A DNA stretch of 64,000 bases from assembly GCF_024349685.1 (NCBI RefSeq), contig NZ_AP025944.1, positions 1,742,001 to 1,806,000 of the forward strand. The letters are read 5' to 3'. Source of the stretch: Pseudomonas sp. LRP2-20. GTDB taxonomy: Bacteria > Pseudomonadota > Gammaproteobacteria > Pseudomonadales > Pseudomonadaceae. This document shows positions 18,023 through 25,452 of this stretch, one piece after another. The notes beneath the pieces are model-generated. The model was not told where the DNA came from and did no database searches. It saw only the letters and a program-made list of their open reading frames with translations. How positions within the stretch are numbered: the first letter of the stretch is position 1; every line of letters starts with the position of its first letter. The position numbers and the translations under genes are program-made.

Positions 18023-18948
18023 CAGGCGTTCTCTTTCTTGTACGGGTGGGTGGCGTGCCAGTGGCGGGCGATGTCCACGCGACGGGCGAACCAGACCTGC
18101 TCGTGGCTCTTGGCGTAATCGACGAAACGCTTGAGCGCGGCCAGGCGCGCCGGGCGGCCTACCAGGCGGCAATGCAGGCCGATGGAAAGCATCTTCGGTG
18201 CTTCGGCGCCTTCGGCGTACAGCACGTCGAAGGCGTCTTTCAGGTACTGGAAGAACTGCTCGCCGCAGTTGAAGCCCTGCACCTGGGTGAAGCGCATGTC
18301 GTTGGTGTCCAGGGTGTACGGGATCACCAGGTGCGGCTTGCCGGTAGGGTTGTTCGGTTCCCAGTAGGGCAGGTCATCGTCGTAGGTGTCGCTGTCATAG
18401 AGGAAGCCACCTTCCTCCATCACCAGGCGGCGGGTGTTCGGGCCGGTGCGGCCGGTGTACCAGCCCAGCGGGCGTTCGCCGGTGAGTTCGGTGAGGATGC
18501 GGATGGCTTCGAGCATGTGCTCGCGTTCCTGGGCCTCGTCCATGTTCTGGTAGTCGATCCAGCGGTAGCCGTGGCTGCAGATCTCGTGGCCGGCTTCGGC
18601 CATGGCGCGGATCACGTCGGGGTGGCGCTGGGCGGCCATGGCCACGGCGAAGATGGTCAGGGGGATGCCGCTGTCCTTGAACAGCTTGAGCAGGCGCCAG
18701 ACGCCGGCGCGGCTGCCGTACTCGTACAGCGATTCCATGCTCATGTTGCGCTGACCCTGCAGCGGCTGGGCAGCGACCATTTCGGAAAGGAAGGCTTCGG
18801 ACTCTTTGTCACCGTGCAGGATGTTGCGTTCGCCGCCTTCCTCGTAGTTGAGGACGAAAGACAGCGCGATGCGAGCGTTGCCCGGCCATTGCGGGTGAGG
18901 AGGGTTGTTGCCGTAACCGATCAGGTCGCGAGGGTAGTCAGCGCTCAC
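18022..18948 (-). CDS. puuE: Allantoinase PuuE (polysaccharide deacetylase fold)
   Basis: 308-residue allantoinase of the cofactor-free PuuE type, which opens allantoin to allantoate. It starts with YPRDLIGYGNNPPHP, has FVLNYEEGGE (about 31-40), AMAEAGHEICSHGYRW (about 115-130), and the C-terminal SIGLHCRLVGRPARL. This family is unrelated to the zinc-dependent AllB type. The start is GTG at 18948, with AAGGAAG upstream. The gene opens the puuE-uraD-allA-puuD run and faces hiuH across 376 bases holding two copies of the putative GclR operator. Confidence 0.94.
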   Translation of the reverse strand: MSADYPRDLIGYGNNPPHPQWPGNARIALSFVLNYEEGGERNILHGDKESEAFLSEMVAAQPLQGQRNMSMESLYEYGSRAGVWRLLKLFKDSGIPLTIFAVAMAAQRHPDVIRAMAEAGHEICSHGYRWIDYQNMDEAQEREHMLEAIRILTELTGERPLGWYTGRTGPNTRRLVMEEGGFLYDSDTYDDDLPYWEPNNPTGKPHLVIPYTLDTNDMRFTQVQGFNCGEQFFQYLKDAFDVLYAEGAEAPKMLSIGLHCRLVGRPARLAALKRFVDYAKSHEQVWFARRVDIARHWHATHPYKKENA

Positions 18949-19022
18949 TGCAGTCTTCCTTCTTGTGTGTTAGTGCGGGGTGGGCGGGCCGCGTCGGGAT
19001 GTCGCACCACCGGATGGGCTGA

Positions 19023-19032
19023 TTGTATACAA
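19023..19032. promoter_or_regulatory. Putative GclR operator at puuE
   Basis: Perfect TTGTATACAA, 74 bases upstream of the puuE GTG and identical to the two copies at gcl. Confidence 0.62.
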
Positions 19033-19205
19033 CTTCTGAAATCTTTTGTAAGCCTGTTTTTCCGCATTTCTTCCCTTTTGTCGCTTGAGAATGCATTGCA
19101 AGAAACCTGCCTGTTTGGTCAGTTAATGACGATGGGCTCTGCACAGTGCCTGTATTTGCGACTGGTGGCCGGTTTGATGAGGTCGCGACGGAAGGGATCA
19201 AAAAA

Positions 19206-19215
19206 TTGTGTACAA
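19206..19215. promoter_or_regulatory. Putative GclR operator at hiuH
   Basis: TTGTGTACAA, one base from the perfect palindrome, 109 bases upstream of hiuH. Confidence 0.58.
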
Positions 19216-19324
19216 TCTGACGTTGAAATGTCTTAATGGCGTCATTCCCGCACATCGCAGGCCCTATACTGGGGCGTTGGCTGTGTATTTTTTGCCCATA
19301 GATTGAACAAGAGGCGACAAGCAG

Positions 19325-19678
19325 ATGGGACGTTTGACCACACACGTACTGGATGCCGCGCACGGCTGCCCAGGCAGCTCGATCAAAGTCGAGCTGTACC
19401 GCGTCGAAGGCCAGCAGCTGGAGCTGGTGAACACTACCCTGACCAACAGCGATGGCCGCGTCGACGCGCCGCTGCTGCAGGGTGACGACTACCGTACCGG
19501 TGTCTACCAGCTGCAGTTCAGCGCTGGCGCCTATTACCGTGCCCGCGGCGTACAGCTGCCGGAGCCGGCATTTCTTGATGTTGTCGTGTTGCGTTTCGGC
19601 ATCGATGAAAAGCAGGAGCACTACCACGTGCCGCTGCTGATCTCGCCGTACAGCTATTCGACCTACCGCGGAAGCTAG
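19325..19678 (+). CDS. hiuH: 5-hydroxyisourate hydrolase
   Basis: Hydrolyses 5-hydroxyisourate, the PuuD product, to OHCU. The 117-residue transthyretin-like protein shows LTTHVLDAAHGCPG at its N-terminus and ends in the diagnostic YRGS tetrapeptide. His7 and the HVPLL histidine near residue 100 are family catalytic positions. There is no signal peptide, so it is cytoplasmic. It is divergent from puuE and followed by a strong terminator. Confidence 0.96.
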   Translation: MGRLTTHVLDAAHGCPGSSIKVELYRVEGQQLELVNTTLTNSDGRVDAPLLQGDDYRTGVYQLQFSAGAYYRARGVQLPEPAFLDVVVLRFGIDEKQEHYHVPLLISPYSYSTYRGS

Positions 19679-19711
19679 TTGGTCGCTAGAAGAATCTTCG
19701 TAGGTCCTTTG

Positions 19712-19740
19712 GCCCGCTCTCACACTGGCGGGCTTTTTTT
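19712..19740 (+). terminator. Rho-independent terminator of hiuH
   Basis: GCCCGC and GCGGGC form a six-base stem followed by TTTTTTT, 33 bases after the hiuH stop codon. Confidence 0.9.
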
Positions 19741-19767
19741 CGTCTGCTGTTTTTGTGTTGTCGGTGC

Positions 19768-19863
19768 CGGCCTTTTCGCGGGTAAACCCGCTCCCACAGA
19801 TACCGCGCCTACCTTGAAGGCTAAGGCAGTCCTGTGGGAGCGGGTTTACCCGCGAAGAGGCCA
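19768..19863. repeat. REP inverted pair between convergent genes
   Basis: Facing REP copies at 19768-19800 and 19831-19863 (GGGTAAACCC variant), between the hiuH and purine permease terminators. Confidence 0.87.
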
Positions 19864-19877
19864 GCACAGGCTCTGGA

Positions 19878-19905
19878 AATAAAGAAAGGGCGCCGAGGCG
19901 CCCTT
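19878..19905 (-). terminator. Terminator of the purine permease gene
   Basis: On the minus strand AAGGGCGCC-TC-GGCGCCCTT forms a strong stem and is followed by TCTTTATT, 15 bases after the permease stop codon. Confidence 0.8.
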
Positions 19906-19922
19906 GGTTGGTGCAATGACGG

Positions 19923-21272
19923 TCAGAGGAACACGAACTTGGCAATGAAGATCGCGCACAGTACCCAAAGGCTGGCCGAGATTTCCTTGTACTTGCCAGT
20001 ACCCGCCTTCAACGCCACATAACTGATGAAGCCCAGGGCAATGCCGTCTGCTACCGAGAAGGTCAGCGGCATCATGATCACCGTGACGATCGCCGGGATG
20101 CTGTCGGTGGCTTCGTCCCAATGAATATGCGCCATGCTGCCCATCATCAGCATCGCCACGTAGATCAGCGCGCCCGCGGTCGCGTAGGCCGGAATCATCC
20201 CGGCCAGCGGCGCGAAGAACATCGCGGCGACGAACAGAATACCCACCACCACGGCCGTCAGGCCGGTCCGGCCACCTGCGGCGACACCGGCGGCACTTTC
20301 CACATAGCTGGTCACCGGTGGCACGCCGACCACGGCGCCGAACACGCTCGAAGCGCTGTCGGCCTTCAATGCCCGCGACAGGTTTTCGATGCGCCCGTCC
20401 GGCGCCACCAGGTTGGCCCGCTGCGCCACGCCCATCAGTGTGCCGGCGGTGTCGAACATGTGCACGAACAGGAACGCCAGCACCACGCTGATCATGCTGA
20501 CGTTGAACACGCCCGCCACATCCATGGCCATCCAGGTGGGTGCCAGGCTCGGCGGCATCGACATCACTCCGCTGAACTTGACCAGGCCCAGGCCCCAGCC
20601 GGCCAGGGTAACGCCGATGATGCTGATCAGGATCGCGCCGAACACGCGTTTGTAGCTGAGGATGGCGATCAGCAGGAAGCACAGCGCCGCCAGCAGCGGC
20701 CCTGGTTCATGCAGCGAGCCCAGCTTGATCAGGGTAGCCGGGCTGTCGACGATGATGCCGGCGGTCTTCAGGCCGATCAGCCCGAGAAACAATCCGACGC
20801 CGGCCCCCATGGCATGGCGCAGGCTCACCGGAATGCTGTTGAGCAACCATTCGCGCACGCGTGACAAGGTCAGGAACATGAACAGCACGCCGGAGACGAA
20901 CACTGCCCCCAGCGCGGTTTCCCAGTTGTAGCCCATGGTGCCGACCACGGTGTAGGTGAAGAAGGCATTCAGCCCCATGCCTGGCGCCAGGCCCACCGGC
21001 CAGTTGGCGTACAGGCCCATCAACAGGCAGCCCAGCGCGGCGGCGATGCAGGTGGCGACGAAGGCGGCACCATGGTCGATGCCGGCGTCGGCCATGATGT
21101 TGGGGTTGACGAAGATGATGTAGGCCATGGTGATGAAGGTGGTCACCCCGGCGATCATTTCAGTTTTGACCGTGCTGCCGTGTTGCTTGAGTTTGAAAAT
21201 CCGCTCCAGCCAACTCGTTTCGAGCGGTGGCGCGAGATCCAGCGTAGGGGCTTCGGATTTGCGGCTTTCCAC
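19923..21272 (-). CDS. Adenine/guanine/hypoxanthine permease, AzgA-PbuG type
   Basis: 449-residue inner-membrane purine carrier of the AzgA-like NCS2 branch. It shows ITMAYIIFVNPNIMADAG (about 48-65), GLAPGMGLNAFF (about 97-108), and VTSYVESAAGVAAGGRTGL (about 325-345), which are typical of that branch and differ from the urate carrier at 14010. It probably brings in guanine, hypoxanthine or adenine for guaD and xdhAB. The start is GTG at 21272, with GAGGAG eight bases upstream. It is divergent from gclR, and a putative GclR operator lies between them. Confidence 0.9.
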   Translation of the reverse strand: MESRKSEAPTLDLAPPLETSWLERIFKLKQHGSTVKTEMIAGVTTFITMAYIIFVNPNIMADAGIDHGAAFVATCIAAALGCLLMGLYANWPVGLAPGMGLNAFFTYTVVGTMGYNWETALGAVFVSGVLFMFLTLSRVREWLLNSIPVSLRHAMGAGVGLFLGLIGLKTAGIIVDSPATLIKLGSLHEPGPLLAALCFLLIAILSYKRVFGAILISIIGVTLAGWGLGLVKFSGVMSMPPSLAPTWMAMDVAGVFNVSMISVVLAFLFVHMFDTAGTLMGVAQRANLVAPDGRIENLSRALKADSASSVFGAVVGVPPVTSYVESAAGVAAGGRTGLTAVVVGILFVAAMFFAPLAGMIPAYATAGALIYVAMLMMGSMAHIHWDEATDSIPAIVTVIMMPLTFSVADGIALGFISYVALKAGTGKYKEISASLWVLCAIFIAKFVFL

Positions 21273-21413
21273 AGCGAGTACTCCTCAAGTCTTTCTTGTT
21301 GTTGTTGGAGCCAGGATCCTGAGCAATGCACTTGGTGGCCCCACGAGGGAAGGCAGACGTCTGACGCGTTTTATTGACTTACGGGTCAAGAAGTTGCTCG
21401 GTGGATTATGCTT

Positions 21414-21423
21414 TTGTGTACAA
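21414..21423. promoter_or_regulatory. Putative GclR operator between the permease and gclR
   Basis: TTGTGTACAA, 141 bases before the permease start and 134 before gclR. Confidence 0.58.
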
Positions 21424-21512
21424 AGAATGCAAATAATGTTTTATGTTTTGTGTGCGCAATGCGTCGTATAACGGCTATATAGGTAAAACGCCTCCTGCGG
21501 AATCGCCTCAGC

Positions 21513-21522
21513 CTGTGTACAA
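21513..21522. promoter_or_regulatory. Imperfect GclR operator at gclR
   Basis: CTGTGTACAA, one mismatch from the consensus TTGTRTACAA, 35 bases before the gclR ATG. It would permit autoregulation. Confidence 0.45.
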
Positions 21523-21557
21523 TGGCGCCATACTTTCTCTTCGTGCCTCGAGAGCCC

Positions 21558-22313
21558 ATGAACGAACAGCTGCAACCTCTGAAAAAACCTGCGCGCACTG
21601 GCAAGGCCGGCCGCAGTGGTACCCAGGACGACATCGTCTACGCGCATATTTTCGAGGCCATCCTCGAGCAGCGATTGGCGCCGGGCACCAAGTTGAGCGA
21701 GGAAGCGCTGGGCGAGATCTTTGGCGTCAGCCGCACCATCATCCGCCGCGCACTGTCGCGCCTGGCCCATGAAAGCGTGGTGCTGCTGCGGCCCAATCGT
21801 GGTGCGGTGGTGGCCAGCCCGACGGTGGAAGAAGCGCGCCAGGTGTTCTTCTCGCGGCGCATGGTCGAACGTGCCATCACCGAGCTGGCCGTGCAGCATG
21901 CCACCCTGGAGCAGCTCAACGAACTGCGCCAGATGGTGCGCGAGGAACGCGACAGCTTCTCCCGTGGCGACCGCGGCGCCGGTATCCGCCTTTCTGGCGA
22001 GTTCCACCTCAAGTTGGCCGAAGCCGCAGGCAATGCACCGCTGGTCAGCTTCCAGCGCAGCCTGGTGTCGCAGACGTCGCTGATCATTGCCCAGTACGAG
22101 AGCGGCACCCGTTCCCATTGCTCCTATGACGAGCACATGCAGCTGATCGATGCCATCGAGGCGCGTGATGCCGAGCAGGCCGTGAGCCTGATGATGCATC
22201 ACATGGACCATATCGACAGCAAGCTGAACCTGGACGACGAGAGCGCCTCGGACGACCTGCACGCCGTGTTCTCACACTTGCTGAAGAAGCCCAAGGTCTC
22301 AGCCAAGGGTTGA
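21558..22313 (+). CDS. gclR: GntR-family regulator GclR
   Basis: 251-residue GntR/FadR-type regulator. The winged helix lies at about 25-95 (KLSEEALGEIFGVSRTIIRRAL, then NRGAVVASPT). The C-terminal FCD ligand domain includes RRMVERAITELA and a metal-type histidine set (EFHLKLAEAAGN, DEHMQLIDAI, MMHHMDHI). In P. putida KT2440 a GntR repressor at the corresponding place, named GclR, represses the glyoxylate carboligase genes; identity here rests on family and gene order. The ATG at 21558 was chosen over 21522 because the upstream part overlaps the putative operator. A strong terminator follows. Confidence 0.85.
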   Translation: MNEQLQPLKKPARTGKAGRSGTQDDIVYAHIFEAILEQRLAPGTKLSEEALGEIFGVSRTIIRRALSRLAHESVVLLRPNRGAVVASPTVEEARQVFFSRRMVERAITELAVQHATLEQLNELRQMVREERDSFSRGDRGAGIRLSGEFHLKLAEAAGNAPLVSFQRSLVSQTSLIIAQYESGTRSHCSYDEHMQLIDAIEARDAEQAVSLMMHHMDHIDSKLNLDDESASDDLHAVFSHLLKKPKVSAKG

Positions 22314-22334
22314 TCGTTTGCCAGGATGAATTTT

Positions 22335-22358
22335 AAAAAGGGCCGCATGCGGCCCTTT
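22335..22358 (+). terminator. Rho-independent terminator of gclR
   Basis: AAAAGGGCCGCATGCGGCCCTTTTG is a perfect stem with A and T flanks, 21 bases after the gclR stop codon. Confidence 0.9.
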
Positions 22359-22466
22359 TGTTTGCTGGCCTTTGGCCGTTTACCTGATAAATTTACTAGT
22401 TGCAAACCCCTTTTCAATGTGGTTGGGCTTGCGCATTTTTGCGTTCAACTACTTGAGGAGAGGTTC

Positions 22467-23165
22467 ATGGCTACGTCTCTGGGTGTGCGCATGGGTGCCG
22501 AGCTGGTGGGCACTTTCTGGTTGGTGCTGGGTGGCTGCGGCAGTGCGGTGCTGGCCGCCAGCTCGCCAATCGGCATCGGTGTTCTCGGTGTCGCTTTCGC
22601 GTTCGGGCTCACGGTCCTGACCATGGCATTCGCCATTGGCCATATCTCCGGCTGTCATCTCAACCCTGCGGTATCGTTCGGGTTGGTGGTAGGTGGGCGC
22701 TTCCCGGCCAAGGAGCTGCTGCCCTACGTTATTGCCCAAGTCATCGGCGCGATCCTGGCGGCTGCGGTGATCTACTTTATCGCCAGCGGCAAGGCTGGCT
22801 TCGAGCTGTCATCTGGCCTGGCTTCGAACGGCTACGCCGATCATTCGCCCGGCGGCTATTCGCTGGGGGCGGGCTTTGTCAGTGAAGTGGTGATGACGGC
22901 GATGTTCCTGGTGGTGATCATGGGCGCCACCGATGCCCGTGCTCCGGCAGGCTTTGCGCCGATTGCCATTGGCCTGGCCCTGACCCTGATCCACCTGATC
23001 TCGATCCCGGTAACCAATACCTCGGTCAACCCCGCGCGCAGCACGGGGCCGGCATTGCTCGTCGGTGGCTGGGCCCTGCAGCAGCTATGGCTGTTCTGGG
23101 TGGCGCCGCTGATCGGGGCTGCGATCGGCGGCGCGCTGTACCGGGGGTTGGCGAAAGAACCTTAG
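22467..23165 (+). CDS. aqpZ: Aquaporin Z
   Basis: 232-residue water channel of the MIP family. There are two NPA boxes, LNPAVSFG at 65-72 and VNPARSTG near residue 187, and six membrane segments. The residues around the boxes (ISGCHLNPA and [10 protein letters not shown]) are like AqpZ and not the glycerol facilitator GlpF, where the second box carries Asp. The ATG at 22467 has GAGGAGAGG upstream. The last codon overlaps the convergent guaD stop by four bases. Confidence 0.94.
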   Translation: MATSLGVRMGAELVGTFWLVLGGCGSAVLAASSPIGIGVLGVAFAFGLTVLTMAFAIGHISGCHLNPAVSFGLVVGGRFPAKELLPYVIAQVIGAILAAAVIYFIASGKAGFELSSGLASNGYADHSPGGYSLGAGFVSEVVMTAMFLVVIMGATDARAPAGFAPIAIGLALTLIHLISIPVTNTSVNPARSTGPALLVGGWALQQLWLFWVAPLIGAAIGGALYRGLAKEP

Positions 23166-24466
23166 CGCTGGTGCACGCAACGCCCGGCGGCGTAGGTTTC
23201 ACGCACGGTGCGGTCGTCACCCAGGGTGGTGAGCACGAACAGGGTTTCTTCGATGCTGTTGGACTGTTGAATGCGGTAGTCCAGCAGCGGCGTGGCTTTG
23301 TAGTCCAGCACCACGAAGTCGGCATCGTTGCCTGGGCGCAGGCTGCCGATGCGGTCGTCCAGGCGCAATGCGCGAGCGCCACCGAGGGTGGCCAGGTACA
23401 GTGACTTGTACGGGTGCAGGCGCGCGCCTTGCAGCTGCATCACCTTGTACGCCTCGTTCAGGGTATTGAGCAGCGAGAAACTGGTGCCGGCGCCCACATC
23501 GGTACCCAGCCCCACATTGACCTTGAAACGCTCGGCCTGCGGCAGGTTGAACAGGCCGCTGCCAAGGAACAGGTTGGACGTGGGGCAGAACGCCACGGCC
23601 GAGCCGGTTTCGGCCAGGCGCTGGCATTCGTCGTCGCACAGGTGCACGCCGTGGGCGAATACCGAGCGCTCGCCCAGCAGCTCGAAGTGGTCGTAGACGT
23701 CCAGATAACCCTTCTGCTCGGGGAACAGCGACTTGACCCAGTCGATTTCCTTGAGGTTTTCCGACAGGTGCGTGTGCATGTACACCCCGGGGTGCTCCTT
23801 GAGCAACTGGCCGGCCAGGGCCAGCTGTTCCGGCGTACTGGTCGGGGCGAAGCGCGGGGTCACCGCGTAGTGCAGGCGGCCCTTGCCGTGCCAGCGCTCG
23901 ATCAGTTGCTTGCTCTCGGTGTAACCGGACTCGGCGGTGTCGGTCAGGTACTCCGGGGCGTTGCGGTCCATCATCACCTTGCCGGCAATCATCCGCAGGT
24001 CCAGGCGCTCGGCCTCTTCGAACAGGGCATTGACCGACTGCGGGTGCACGCTGCCGAACACCAGGGCAGTGGTGGTGCCGTTGCGCAGCAGTTCCTTGAG
24101 GAAGATCTTCGCCACCTTGTCGGCATGATCCTTGTCGGCAAATTGCTTCTCGCAAGGGAAGGTGTAGGTGTTCAGCCAGTCCAGCAGTTGTTCGCCGTAG
24201 GAGCCGATCATGCCGGTCTGCGGGAAGTGGATGTGAGTATCGATGAAGCCCGGGGTGATCAGCGCGTCCTGGTAATGCACTACGTCGATGTCGGCGGCCA
24301 GGCTCGGCAGCAGCTCGCTGGCAGGGCCGACGGCACTGATGCGGCCATCGTCGATCACCAGCAGGCCGTCTTCGAAGTACTCATGGGAAGCGTCCAGGCC
24401 TACCTCGGCCGGGTCGGCGATGCTGTGCAAGATGGCGGCACGGTAGGCTTTGCGGGTAACGGTCAT
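23162..24466 (-). CDS. guaD: Guanine deaminase
   Basis: Deaminates guanine to xanthine. The 434-residue amidohydrolase has the zinc motif [14 protein letters not shown] (His78 and His80), then [10 protein letters not shown] (a further zinc ligand, about 245-254), [11 protein letters not shown], and GLGTDVGAG with the catalytic aspartate. The ATG at 24466 begins [13 protein letters not shown], matching the family. It lies ten bases after xdhC, so it is the last gene of xdhABC-guaD, and the enzyme supplies substrate to xanthine dehydrogenase. Confidence 0.95.
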   Translation of the reverse strand: MTVTRKAYRAAILHSIADPAEVGLDASHEYFEDGLLVIDDGRISAVGPASELLPSLAADIDVVHYQDALITPGFIDTHIHFPQTGMIGSYGEQLLDWLNTYTFPCEKQFADKDHADKVAKIFLKELLRNGTTTALVFGSVHPQSVNALFEEAERLDLRMIAGKVMMDRNAPEYLTDTAESGYTESKQLIERWHGKGRLHYAVTPRFAPTSTPEQLALAGQLLKEHPGVYMHTHLSENLKEIDWVKSLFPEQKGYLDVYDHFELLGERSVFAHGVHLCDDECQRLAETGSAVAFCPTSNLFLGSGLFNLPQAERFKVNVGLGTDVGAGTSFSLLNTLNEAYKVMQLQGARLHPYKSLYLATLGGARALRLDDRIGSLRPGNDADFVVLDYKATPLLDYRIQQSNSIEETLFVLTTLGDDRTVRETYAAGRCVHQR

Positions 24467-24476
24467 AACACACTCG

Positions 24477-25322
24477 TCAAATGGCTTGGCTGCGCCGGGA
24501 AGGCGGCAGCAACTGGGCAATGGGGCCGGCGTTGGCGGCAGCGTCGTGCTGGCCGAAGCAGGCGTTGTAGGTGGCAATGATTTCGCCGGCGATGGACACG
24601 GCAATCTCGATCGGCAGCTTGCCCTTGACCTCGGGCAGGCCCATCGGGCAACGCATGCGCGCCAGCACGGCATCGTCGTAGCCGCGCTCGCGCAGGCGGT
24701 GCTCGAACTTGACCCGTTTGGTCTTCGAGCCAATCAGGCCGAACCAGGTGAAATCGTTGCGCTTGAGAATGGCGGCGGTCAGTTCCAGGTCGAGCTGGTG
24801 GTTGTGGGTCATGACGATGCAGTAGCTGCCTGGCGGCAGGTCTGCGACTTCGTCGACCGGTTCCTCACTGACGATCTTGCTCACCCCGTTGGGGATGAAT
24901 TCGGGGAATTCCTGTTCACGCGAGTCGATCCAGCGCACCCGGCAGGGCAGGGCGGCGAGCAAGGGTACCAGAGCACGGCCGACATGGCCCGCGCCGAACA
25001 CGGCGATCTGCGCCTGCACCGCAGCCATTGGCTCGAACAGCAGCACGGTGGCACCGCCGCAGCACTGGCCGAGGCTGGCACCGAGGCTGAAGCGCTCCAG
25101 GTGCGGGGTGCTGCGGTGTTCTTCGAGCATCTGCCGGGCGATGTGCAGGGCCTTGTATTCCAGGTGGCCGCCGCCGATGGTGTCGAACAGGCCGCTGGCG
25201 CTGACGACCATCTTCGAGCCAGCGTTGCGCGGGGTCGAACCGCGCTCCTCGATGATGGTCACCAGCACGCAGGCTTCGCCACGGGACTGGTGGTCGGCGA
25301 GGGCGTTGATCCATTGGTGCAT
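24477..25322 (-). CDS. xdhC: Xanthine dehydrogenase accessory protein XdhC
   Basis: 281-residue molybdenum-cofactor chaperone that sulfurates and inserts Moco into XdhB. It begins with an XdhC N-terminal domain (VTIIEERGSTPRNAGSKM, about 23-40), then the Rossmann-like domain (VFGAGHVGRALVPLL, about 120-134) and MTHNHQLDLEL. The ATG at 25322 has AGAGAGG upstream. It follows xdhB with a REP pair in the gap and precedes guaD by ten bases. Confidence 0.94.
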   Translation of the reverse strand: MHQWINALADHQSRGEACVLVTIIEERGSTPRNAGSKMVVSASGLFDTIGGGHLEYKALHIARQMLEEHRSTPHLERFSLGASLGQCCGGATVLLFEPMAAVQAQIAVFGAGHVGRALVPLLAALPCRVRWIDSREQEFPEFIPNGVSKIVSEEPVDEVADLPPGSYCIVMTHNHQLDLELTAAILKRNDFTWFGLIGSKTKRVKFEHRLRERGYDDAVLARMRCPMGLPEVKGKLPIEIAVSIAGEIIATYNACFGQHDAAANAGPIAQLLPPSRRSQAI

Positions 25323-25353
25323 GATGCAACCTCTCTATGTTGCGCCGCAGACT

Positions 25354-25442
25354 CTGTGGGAGCGGGCTTGCCCGCGAACACCGGCAGAGCCGGTGCCATT
25401 AACGGTGTTGCCTTCTTCGCGGGCAAGCCCGCTCCCACAGGG
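25354..25442. repeat. REP inverted pair between xdhB and xdhC
   Basis: Facing REP copies at 25354-25382 and 25411-25442 inside the xdh operon. They may cause unequal expression of the subunit and accessory genes. Confidence 0.85.
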
Positions 25443-25452
25443 TTCCTCGCTG

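Larger units (their letters stand above)
18949..19324. other. Divergent promoter region between puuE and hiuH
   Basis: The 376-base gap is AT-rich compared with its surroundings. It holds TTGTATACAA at 19023-19032 and TTGTGTACAA at 19206-19215, 173 bases apart between matching edges. No small gene was recognised in it. Confidence 0.7.
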
